This document shows, one piece after another, positions 27,860-35,030 of a stretch of DNA of 35,030 nt; within the stretch, counting starts at the first letter, position 1, and the number at the start of each line of letters is the position of its first letter. The position numbers were made by a program, and so were the translations under genes. Below the pieces are notes generated by a model, which saw nothing but the letters and a program-made list of their open reading frames with translations, made no database searches and was not told where the DNA came from. This DNA is from Acidobacteriota bacterium (GTDB lineage Bacteria > Acidobacteriota > Vicinamibacteria > Vicinamibacterales > 2-12-FULL-66-21): contig QHWT01000077.1 in NCBI GenBank assembly GCA_003222675.1, forward strand, positions 1-35,030, given 5' to 3'.

Positions 27860-27911
27860 AGCTCGCTCCGTGACGGCGGCGATCCCGGCCGCCTCCACTC
27901 CGCTCGCGCAT

Positions 27912-28105
27912 CTCCTACGTAATACGAGATGTGCGATGCGCGAGGTGCGATGCGCGCGATCCGCGGGGTGCAAGCGACGAGATGCAGGCGCATGAGACGT
28001 CGACCGGCGAGGGGCCTGCCACTCTCAGCGAAGCTCGGCCGGAATGGGATGCTTCCCCGTCGCACAGGTTCACTGTGACTACGGACCTCGGACCTCGGGC
28101 GTCGC
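27912..28105. repeat. Two heptanucleotide repeat runs upstream of the TonB receptor
   Basis: The gap of about 375 bases before the receptor has no gene. It holds a run of 7-base units at 27926-27960 (GAGATGT, GCGATGC, GCGAGGT, GCGATGC, GCGCGAT), perhaps continuing to 27912. A second run at 28078-28105 reads ACTACGG, ACCTCGG, ACCTCGG, GCGTCGC. The second matches the ACCTCGG array found beyond the other end of the same receptor gene. Confidence 0.6.
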
Positions 28106-28211
28106 ACCATACAAGCCTATTGACTCCAAGACGTTGGAGACGTAGCCTCCCAAGCGCGGTACGCGTAATGCTGTCAGCAGACCGCGTGTCTTAAACGGGA
28201 GGGGGATGGAT

Positions 28212-31200
28212 ATGAGTCAGTTCGTCCGAGGGGCGACGCGCGCCATGATGGCGTGCGCCACTCTGCTGGTGTTGGCTGCGCCAGCGGCAGCGCAGTTCGA
28301 TCGGGGCCAGATCTCCGGTCGCGTCAAGGATGCCCAGGGGGGCGTGGTGCCGGGCGCCACCGTCACCGCCACCAATAACCAGACGCAGATTGCGTCGACG
28401 ACCGTCAGCGACGGTACGGGGTTTTATACGTTCCCCAATCTGCCGGCCGGCCGCTACACCGTGGCGACCGAACTGCAGGGATTCAAGAAAGCGCTTCGCA
28501 ACGACGTCCAGCTCGACGCCGCCGGATCCCTGACGATCGACTTCGCGCTCGAGACCGGGTCGCTGACCGAAGCGGTCACCGTCACGGCTGAAGCGCCGCG
28601 TCTCCAGAGCGACGTCGCGCTGCGCAAGACCATCGAATCGAAAGACATCGAACAACTGTCGTTCTCCGGCCGCAACCCGATCGGCGTGGTCGGGCTGAAG
28701 CCGGGCGTCACGGGCGGCAGCTTCAACAATTACGGGTTCTCCGACCTGGGCAACGGCGGCTTCAGCATCAACGGCAGCCGCAGCGACGAGAACAACATCA
28801 CGGTCGACGGCGCCACGGCGATCCGCACGCGGTCGTCGGGCGCGATCGTCGGCATCCAGAACGTCGACGCGATCCAGGAAGTACAGGTGCTCACGGGCGA
28901 CTACATGCCGGAGTACGGCCGCGCCAGCGGCGGGCAGATCCGCATGGTCACCAAGAGCGGCGGCAATCGCTTCAGCGGCAGCGCCTCGTTCTTCTACCGC
29001 GACGAGAAACTGCAGGCCAACACCTGGACGCGCAATCACAGCGCGAACCTCAGCGACCGCTCGCCGGCGCCGTTCAACTACAAGCAGTACGGCTACTCGC
29101 TGGGCGGCCCGATTCTGAAAGACAAGCTGTTCTTCTTCGGCGCGCAGGAATGGGTCAACTTCCTGCAGGTGCAGACCAACACCGCAACCGTCCCGACGGC
29201 AAAGATGCGGGCCGGTGATTTCAGCGAGCTGCTGGTTCCGAACAACGGTTTCTTCAACACCGCGCAGATCATCAAGGACCCGCTCACGGGCCAGCCGTTC
29301 CCCGGCAACGTGATTCCGGTGAACCGTCTCAGCGCGAATGGCCTCGCGCTGCTCGCGGCCTATCCGCTGCCGACGGCGGGGTTCCAGCAGGGCACGTTGA
29401 ACGCGATCATCAACAGCGAGAATCCGCAGGATCAGCGCAAGGACAACATCCGCTTCGATTACCGGATGAACGCGCAGAACAACTTCAGCTTCCGCTACGG
29501 CAAGTACAGCTGGACTGCCGTCGACGCGTTCCGCGGCACGTTCCCGTTCGCCCGCACCGACTGGAATCGGCCGAACACGACCGAGACGGCGAGCTGGACG
29601 AGTACATTCAGGAACAACCTGGTGAACGAGGCGACTTACACCTACGGCCTCGACGAAGTGTTCATCAACGTGTTCCAGAGCGATCTCTACAAGCGGAGCC
29701 GGTACGGCATCACCTATCCGTATATCTTCCCCGACTTCAAGGAGATCCCGGACAAGATCCCGACGATCAGCATCGACAATCTCACCGAGATCGACGGCGG
29801 CCCGTATCCATCCTCATCGCGTGGCCCGATCCACACGTTCGCGGACACGGCGACATGGGTGAAGAACCGGCATACGTTCAAGGGCGGGGTCGTGATGGAG
29901 TATTCGGGAGAGGACGACTTCGATCAGATCAACGTCCAGCCTATCCCGGGCAGCACGAACAACCAGAACGGCCGCTTTCAGTTCACCAACGGCATGACCG
30001 GCGGGACCGGCCTCGGCATGGCCAACACGGCACTCGGCCTCTTCACCAACTACGCGGAGATCGGTCAGCGTGCGCTGACCAAGTGGCGCGCGCTCGCGAC
30101 CGACATCTTCGTCCAGGATTCGTGGAAGCCGGCGAGCAACCTGACCATCGAAGGCGGCGTGCGCTACGTGCTGTGGCCGCCATGGTATTCACTGACGAAC
30201 AACATCGCCACGTTCGATCCCGCGCACTACAACGCTGCGAACCAGGCGGTGATCAATCCGGTGAACGGACAGATCGTCAGCGGCCCGCGCTACAACGGCA
30301 TCGTCCTGCCCGGCAATGGGTTCCCGTCCTCGGCGAGCGACCTTGCGGTGTTCAACGATCCCGCGGTGAACGCGCTGTTCGTCGGCGCGCCGCGCGGCCT
30401 CACCGAGACCCACAAGAACGTGTTCGAGCCGCGCATCGGCGCGTCGTACGCGTGGAACGAGAAGACGCTCCTGAAGGTCAGCACCGGTGTGTTCCACAAC
30501 CGCGTGACGCTCAACGACTCGCTGCTGCTCGGCGGCAACCCGCCATTCCAGCCGCAGGTCAGCGTCAGCAACGGGCTGGTCGATAATCCCGGCGGCGCCG
30601 GCGGCGCGGCGGCGCTCCCGCTCGGCATGACGGCGATCGATCCGGTGTTCAACCACCCGACCGCCTACATGTGGTCCGCGGGCGTGCAGCGCGAACTGCC
30701 ATTTGGATTCACGCTCGATGCCGCGTACGTTGGACGCCGCGGCGTGTACTTGCAGCGGGAACGCAACATCAACCAGCTCGCGGCGGGCACGGTCCAGGCG
30801 AATCCGAACGTGAACGTCGCGGCGCTGCGGCCCTTCAAGGGCTACGGCGTCATCCGGCTGTCGGAGAATGCGGGCACCTCGAAGTACAACGCGCTGCAGC
30901 TCGGCCTCGATCGCCGATATCGCAACGGCTTCAAGTTCGGCGCCGCCTACACGCTGAGCAAGTCCGAGGACAACGCGAGCAACAAGCGCGACGTGCTGTT
31001 CAACAGCTTCGACGACACCGGCTTCTTTGGTCCGGCGAGCTTCGATCGCCGTCACGTGTTCAACTTCTATTACATCTACGACCGCGCTTGGCGGCTGGCA
31101 GATCTCGGGCGCGACCTTCATGCGCACGGGCACCCCCCTGTGGGTGACGCGTGGTGACGACGTGGCCGGGGTCGGTGATACGTTCGGCCAGCCGTGGAAT

Positions 31201-31551
31201 CAGGTGAGCGATCCGCTCAACGGCGCGAATCAGCAGTTCTCGGAGGGCAGTGATCAGAACTTCTGGTTCAACCCTGCGGCGTTCGCGAAGCCGGCGGCCG
31301 GCACGTTCGGCAACGCGCCGCGCAATCGCATCTACAATCCGGGCCAGTACCAGTGGGACATCGCGTTGTTCAAGAACGTGGCGGTCCGCGGCGCGCATAG
31401 CGTGCAGTTCAGGGCGGAGATCTTCAATTTCCCGAACCACCCGAACTGGAACGGCGCCCAGACCGATCCCACCAAGTCCGATTTCGGCCGGATCACCGGG
31501 AAGGACAACTCGCGGCGCGACGTGCAGTTGAGCCTGCGTTATCTGTTCTAA
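28212..31551 (+). pseudogene. TonB-dependent receptor with N-terminal carboxypeptidase-regulatory domain, frameshifted
   Basis: An outer-membrane receptor of the Oar-like type common in Acidobacteria. It has a signal peptide (about residues 1-27, ending AAAQ), a carboxypeptidase-regulatory-like domain at about 33-115 (GRVKDAQGGVVPGATVTA), a plug at about 120-230 and a large beta barrel ending SLRYLF. The frame is broken near 31080. The first frame reads VFNFYYIYDRA and then stops at 31157. The next frame carries LGGWQISGATFMRTGTPLW to the proper C-terminus at 31551. Some residues usual between these two segments seem missing, so a small deletion is likelier than one lost base. Start 28212 is preferred over 28206 because GGGAGGGGG then lies at a workable distance. 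A sequencing error is possible. Confidence 0.8.
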
Positions 31552-31676
31552 GCCGAGGACCGAGGGCCGAGGATCGAGTTCCGATCTTCGGCCCCCGGAC
31601 TTTTCGACCTCCGGCGTCAGACCTCGGACCTCGGACGTCGGACCTCGGACCGCGCACCTCGGACCTCGGACCTCGA
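31552..31676. repeat. Inverted heptanucleotide repeat arrays before the GMC gene
   Basis: Right after the receptor stop are four 7-base units of CCGAGG type (GCCGAGG, ACCGAGG, GCCGAGG, ATCGAGT; 31552-31579). After a 27-base spacer there are ten units of the opposite sense, two degenerate (31607-31620) and eight in perfect 7-base phase at 31621-31676 (mostly ACCTCGG). The two arrays could pair into a long hairpin. The second ends two bases before the GMC start codon, where a ribosome site would be expected. Confidence 0.8.
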
Positions 31677-31678
31677 TC

Positions 31679-33403
31679 ATGCAAATCATCCGCAGTCGCA
31701 AAACCTATGACGTCTGCGTCATCGGCTCCGGCGCCGGCGGCGGCATGGCTGCCAAGGTCCTGACCGAGGCGGGCGCCGATGTCGTCATGCTCGAAGCGGG
31801 CGTGTACTGGGATCCCGTGAAGGACTCGAAGATGCTCGCGTGGTCCTACGAGACGCCGCGACGCGGCGCCGACATCCCCGAGCGGCAATTCGGGGAGTTC
31901 GACGCGGGCCTCGGCGGGTGGACGCTCGAAGGAGAGCCGTACACGACTGCGCCCGGCGAGGAGTTCGACTGGTACCGGACGCGCATGCTCGGCGGACGCA
32001 CGAACCACTGGGGACGCATCTCGCTGCGCTTCGGGCCGTACGACTTCCGGCGGAAGAGCATCGACGGCCTCGGCGATGATTGGCCGATCACCTACGACGA
32101 CATGAAGCCGTACTACGACAAGCTCGATCGGCTCGTCGGAATCTTCGGCACGATCGAGAACCTGCCGAACGAGCCGGACGGCATCTTCCTTCCGCCTCCG
32201 GCGCCGCGCTGCTACGAGCTGCTGATCAAGCAGGCGTCAGAGAAGCTGAACATCCCCGTGATTCCGTCGCGCCTCTCAATCATCACGCAGCCCCACAACG
32301 GGCGCCAGCAGTGTCACTACTGCGGCCAGTGCGGGCGCGGCTGCGCGGTCCATTCGAATTTTTCATCGCCGTCGGTCCTGATTCCCCCTGCCATGCAGAC
32401 GGGCCGCCTGACGATCGTCTACAACGCGATGGCGCGCGCGGTGACCGTCGACGCGAACGGGCTCGCTGACGGCGTCGCGTACGTGGACAAGACGACGAAC
32501 CGCGACAACCACGTGAAGGCGCGCGTCGTCGTCGTCGCGGCAAGCGCGTGCGAGTCAGCGCGCATTCTTCTCAATTCGAAGTCGTCGAAGTTCCCTCAAG
32601 GCATCGCGAACTCGAGCGGCACCGTCGGCAAGTACCTGACGGATTCGACCGGCACCAGCGTTTCCGGCTTCATCCCGCGCATGATGGAACAGGTCCCGCA
32701 CAACGAGGACGGCGTCGGCGGGATGCACCTCTACATGCCGTGGTGGCTGGATAACAAGAAGCTGGATTTCCCGCGCGGATATCACATCGAGATCGGCGGC
32801 GGACGCCGCATGCCGAGCTACGGATTCATCGGCGGCATCCACAACTACACCGGCATCGAGCAGGAAGGCAGCAAACCGATTACATTCGGCGGCTACGGCA
32901 AACAGTTGAAGAACGATTACCGCCGTCTCTACGGCGCGACGGTCGGCTTCGCCGGGCGCGGTGAGATGGTCCCGAACGAGAACTGCTACTGCGAGATCGA
33001 CCCGCGCGTCGTCGATCGCTGGGGGATTCCCGTGCTCCGGTTCCACTGGAAGTGGAGCGACTACGAATACAAGCAGTCGAAGCACATGCAGGAGACCTTC
33101 CGCGCGATCATCCAGGAGATGGGGGGCACGCCGATGTCTCCCATGCCCACCGCGGAGACCGGCTATGGCCTCGCGACGGGCGGACGGATCATCCACGAAA
33201 TCGGCTGTACGCGCATGGGGAGCGACCCGTCGACGTCGGTGCTGAACAGCAACTGCCAGGCGCACGACGTCAAGAACCTGTTCGTGGCCGACGGCGGCCC
33301 GTTCGTGTCCAACGCGGACAAGAACTGCACGTGGTCGATTCTCGCGCTGTCCATGCGGACCAGCGAGTTCATCGCGGACGAGCGGCAAAAGGGGAGCCTG
33401 TGA
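31679..33403 (+). CDS. GMC-family FAD oxidoreductase (sugar/alcohol dehydrogenase large subunit)
   Basis: A 574-residue flavoenzyme. The FAD-binding loop GSGAGG is at residues 16-21 and Glu39 follows (MLEAG). LGGRTNHWGRISLR is the flavin-attachment region. The C-terminal catalytic pair is His506 (HEIGCTRMG) and Asn549 (KNCTW). A cysteine cluster, CHYCGQCGRGC (Cys212, 215, 218, 222), may hold an iron-sulfur cluster, as in the 3Fe-4S-bearing FAD-glucose dehydrogenases; this is an inference. It lacks a signal peptide. The GTGA overlap with the next gene, a gluconate-dehydrogenase subunit 3, indicates a complex of the gluconate/glucose dehydrogenase type exported with its partner. No Shine-Dalgarno precedes the ATG, which sits against a repeat array. 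Confidence 0.9.
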   Translation: MQIIRSRKTYDVCVIGSGAGGGMAAKVLTEAGADVVMLEAGVYWDPVKDSKMLAWSYETPRRGADIPERQFGEFDAGLGGWTLEGEPYTTAPGEEFDWYRTRMLGGRTNHWGRISLRFGPYDFRRKSIDGLGDDWPITYDDMKPYYDKLDRLVGIFGTIENLPNEPDGIFLPPPAPRCYELLIKQASEKLNIPVIPSRLSIITQPHNGRQQCHYCGQCGRGCAVHSNFSSPSVLIPPAMQTGRLTIVYNAMARAVTVDANGLADGVAYVDKTTNRDNHVKARVVVVAASACESARILLNSKSSKFPQGIANSSGTVGKYLTDSTGTSVSGFIPRMMEQVPHNEDGVGGMHLYMPWWLDNKKLDFPRGYHIEIGGGRRMPSYGFIGGIHNYTGIEQEGSKPITFGGYGKQLKNDYRRLYGATVGFAGRGEMVPNENCYCEIDPRVVDRWGIPVLRFHWKWSDYEYKQSKHMQETFRAIIQEMGGTPMSPMPTAETGYGLATGGRIIHEIGCTRMGSDPSTSVLNSNCQAHDVKNLFVADGGPFVSNADKNCTWSILALSMRTSEFIADERQKGSL

Positions 33404-34092
33404 CGACCATCAAGCGAGGCGCCGGAGGGGACCGCCGCAAGGGGACCTCAACGCGATCAGCGTTGGGGCCTGAGGCGGCGCCGAGCGCCAAAATGAAGCG
33501 GCGGACGGTCCTGCAGATGATGGCAGCCGCGCCGATGGCCGCGGCCATGACGTGGACCGAGGCGGAAGCCGCGCAGGCGCACGAGCACGCGCAGGCCGCG
33601 CGCGCCACGGCCGCGAAGACCAACGTCTACAAGCCCAGGTTCTTCAACACGCACGAGTGGGCGACGGTGGTCATGCTCGTCGACATCATCATCCCGAAAG
33701 ACGAGCGCTCCGGCAGCGCCACCGATGCGGGCGTCCCGGAGTTCATGGACTTCATCGTCAACGATCAGCCGCTCCGGCAGAACGCGATGCGCGGCGGCCT
33801 CGCATGGCTCGATTTGGAGTGCCAGCAGCGCTACGACAAGATGTTCGTGGATTGCACCGACGAGGAGCGCACGCGCGTGCTCGACGACATCGCATGGCCG
33901 CAGAAGGCGACGCCCGAGATCTCGCACGGCGTAGCGTTCTTCAACAGCTTCCGCGATCTGACAGCGACGGGCTTCTGGACGACGAAGATGGGGATGCAGG
34001 ATCTGCGGTACATGGGCAACACGTTCGTGCCCGTGTGGAAGGGCTGCCCCGACGAGGCGCTCCAGAGACTGGGCGTGAAGCGCAACGCCTGA
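33400..34092 (+). CDS. Gluconate 2-dehydrogenase subunit 3 family protein with probable Tat signal
   Basis: A 230-residue small subunit. Residues from about 70 onward (FFNTHEWATVVMLVDIIIPK, then DAGVPEFMDFIV) are typical of the gluconate 2-dehydrogenase subunit 3 family, which pairs with GMC flavoproteins. A signal segment beginning KRRTVLQMM (residues 33-41) has the twin arginines of a Tat substrate. It would carry the folded, FAD-loaded partner across the membrane, as known for related dehydrogenases. The GTG start overlaps the GMC stop (GTGA) with AAAAGGGGAG ahead of it; an alternative ATG at 33493 would start right at the signal. The cytochrome c subunit usual in such complexes is not in the window. 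Confidence 0.85.
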   Translation: MTTIKRGAGGDRRKGTSTRSALGPEAAPSAKMKRRTVLQMMAAAPMAAAMTWTEAEAAQAHEHAQAARATAAKTNVYKPRFFNTHEWATVVMLVDIIIPKDERSGSATDAGVPEFMDFIVNDQPLRQNAMRGGLAWLDLECQQRYDKMFVDCTDEERTRVLDDIAWPQKATPEISHGVAFFNSFRDLTATGFWTTKMGMQDLRYMGNTFVPVWKGCPDEALQRLGVKRNA

Positions 34093-34271
34093 AACGGGGA
34101 CACTCACACTTCTTCCCAGATCCGGACACTTCACGGTCAGAAAGTGTGACACTCACCGTTTCAGCCTTCCCGACACTTCCCCGTCCGAAAGTGTGACTGT
34201 CACCGTTTCAGACTTCCCCGCCCGAACGTGTGACAGTCACGGTTTCCGAAACTGTGACTGTCACCCTTTCC
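34091..34271. repeat. Palindromic tandem repeat array between convergent genes
   Basis: Four direct, degenerate units begin at 34140, 34187, 34224 and 34248. Each has the form GAAAGTGTGACTGTCACC followed by GTTTC, with a palindromic core near GTGACTGTCAC. A fifth copy in the opposite sense lies at 34091-34112 and overlaps the stop region of the small-subunit gene. Longer units carry a C-rich tail (CTTCCCCGCCC). The array fills the gap between the GMC operon and the converging receptor gene. Confidence 0.75.
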
Positions 34272-34286
34272 GGGTGCCCGCCAGTC

Positions 34287-35030
34287 TCAGAACGCGTAGC
34301 GCACGCCGAGCTTCAGAATGCGCGGCGCCAGGATCTCCTGCGCGCGCCCGAAGTACGAGGTCGTCGCCCGCGCCGCGTCGAACGCTGCCTGTGACGTGAA
34401 TGCCTGCGTCAGCAAGCCGATGTTGTTCTGCGCGGCGTTCGAGTTCAGCAGGTTGTGCACCTCGAGGAATCCCGAGATCCCTGCATGTTTGTGCAGGTGG
34501 AACGTCTTGTCCACCTTCAGCGACAGCATGCTCAGGAAGTCCGCGCGATACGTGCCCCTCGGCTCCGCGCGCACGGTCGTCGCCCCCTGCGTCAGCGTCG
34601 CGCGGAACGTGCGATCCGTCGGCAGGCCGCTGAGCGCCTGATAGTTGACGCCCACATTGACGCCGAGCGGCGCCTGGTATGAGCCAATCAGCTTGAACGC
34701 GTGCGGCTGATCGTTGGCGCCGCGTCCAACCGCGTTTGTCGGGATCATCTGATTGGGATTGTTCGGATCGACGACGAGATCGCCGTCGAGACGAGACCAC
34801 ACGTAGGATCCCATCAGCTGCCAGCGGTTCGACATCCGTTTGGTGACGGACAGCTCGAGCCCCTTGTAGCGCTGCGTGCCGGGGGAATTCGCGTGGAACG
34901 ATATGTTCTGGCCGCGGAACTGCGGCAGCACGTCGAACATGGTGATCGGACGATCGTCCTGGGTGTTGACCAGGTTGTCCGGTCCCGGATCGTTGAGCGT
35001 ACGCGCGGAGTACCCGTTCACCGGGATCCC
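34287..35030 (-). CDS. TonB-dependent receptor, C-terminal part (runs off the right edge)
   Basis: The last 247 residues of an outer-membrane receptor. The sequence shows barrel strands of the acidobacterial TonB receptor type: RYKGLELSVTKRMSNRWQLM, then GSYVWSRLDGDLVVDPNNPN, then VNYQALSGLPTDRTFRA. SGFLEVHNLLNSN is followed by the terminal strand LKLGVRYAF, whose final Phe is the outer-membrane assembly signal. The frame is open to the window edge, so the N-terminal regulatory domain and plug lie outside. It converges on the GMC operon, with the palindromic array between them. Ligand unknown; it differs from the frameshifted receptor at 28-31.5 kb. Confidence 0.88.
   Translation of the reverse strand, partial: GIPVNGYSARTLNDPGPDNLVNTQDDRPITMFDVLPQFRGQNISFHANSPGTQRYKGLELSVTKRMSNRWQLMGSYVWSRLDGDLVVDPNNPNQMIPTNAVGRGANDQPHAFKLIGSYQAPLGVNVGVNYQALSGLPTDRTFRATLTQGATTVRAEPRGTYRADFLSMLSLKVDKTFHLHKHAGISGFLEVHNLLNSNAAQNNIGLLTQAFTSQAAFDAARATTSYFGRAQEILAPRILKLGVRYAF

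Noticed and set aside
28191-29039. Minus-strand open frames of 277-314 codons under the TonB receptor and GMC genes (also near 30189-31133 and 32555-33388)
   Set aside because: They are shadow frames caused by GC-rich codon use; the plus-strand products are clear family members.
31552-31676. CRISPR array
   Set aside because: Repeat units are 7 bases in tandem without unique spacers of regular length, and no cas gene is nearby.
34091-34271. CRISPR array or phage attachment site
   Set aside because: Units abut or differ in length, there are no regular spacers, and no integrase or tRNA is present.

Overview
The window is about 35 kb of GC-rich bacterial DNA with dense genes on both strands. 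Several features point to an acidobacterium, probably of the Vicinamibacteria type. There are three orphan, duplicated MacB/FtsX-type permeases (the 'ADOP' family) with no ATPase beside them. There is a VWFA-related secreted protein of the kind expanded in Acidobacteria, carboxypeptidase-regulatory-domain TonB receptors, a DUF5916 outer-membrane protein, and intergenic heptanucleotide repeats. This placement is inferred from gene families; no rRNA or other marker is present.

Layout. 1-3.5 kb: the start of a gene running off the left edge (-), a DUF1697 protein (-), and permease ADOP-1 (+). 3.5-4.8 kb: a worn zone with a PIN-domain relic, an intact VapBC toxin-antitoxin pair (-) with a palindromic operator, and a VOC-fold fragment (+). 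4.8-9.3 kb: the VWFA-related protein (+) converging on ADOP-2 (-). 9.5-14.3 kb: a one-direction redox operon (-) of aldo/keto reductase, cupin, PptA-like tautomerase, Zn-alcohol dehydrogenase, a chimeric pseudogene (aldo/keto reductase start joined to a carboxymuconolactone-decarboxylase end) and an NAD(P)-binding reductase, with a divergent LysR regulator (+). 14.4-18.1 kb: ADOP-3 (-), a secreted protein of unknown function (+), and a small membrane protein (-) with a near-consensus promoter. 18.2-24.8 kb (-): a methyltransferase and a four-gene operon. 24.9-27.8 kb: a DUF5916 protein (-) divergent from a secreted unknown (+). 28.2-34.1 kb (+): a frameshifted TonB receptor, then a GMC oxidoreductase and its gluconate-dehydrogenase-subunit-3 partner. 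34.3 kb to the right edge (-): the C-terminus of another TonB receptor.

The most interesting system is the operon at 24768-19095. Its order is an AAE3/Pcs60-like oxalate-CoA ligase, a PanE-family reductase, an OxlT-like MFS carrier, and malate synthase. The genes are spaced by 7, -4 and 10 bases. Together they would import oxalate, activate it to oxalyl-CoA, reduce that to glyoxylate (as the PanE2 oxalyl-CoA reductase of Methylobacterium extorquens does), and condense the glyoxylate with acetyl-CoA to malate. No formyl-CoA transferase or oxalyl-CoA decarboxylase is present. The PanE-like gene is therefore probably mis-named if annotated as pantothenate biosynthesis.

Other points of note are the chimeric relic inside the LysR-linked operon, the heptad arrays on both sides of the frameshifted TonB receptor, and a palindromic repeat array between the two convergent units at 34.1-34.3 kb. 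I saw no tRNA, rRNA, CRISPR array or intact insertion sequence.
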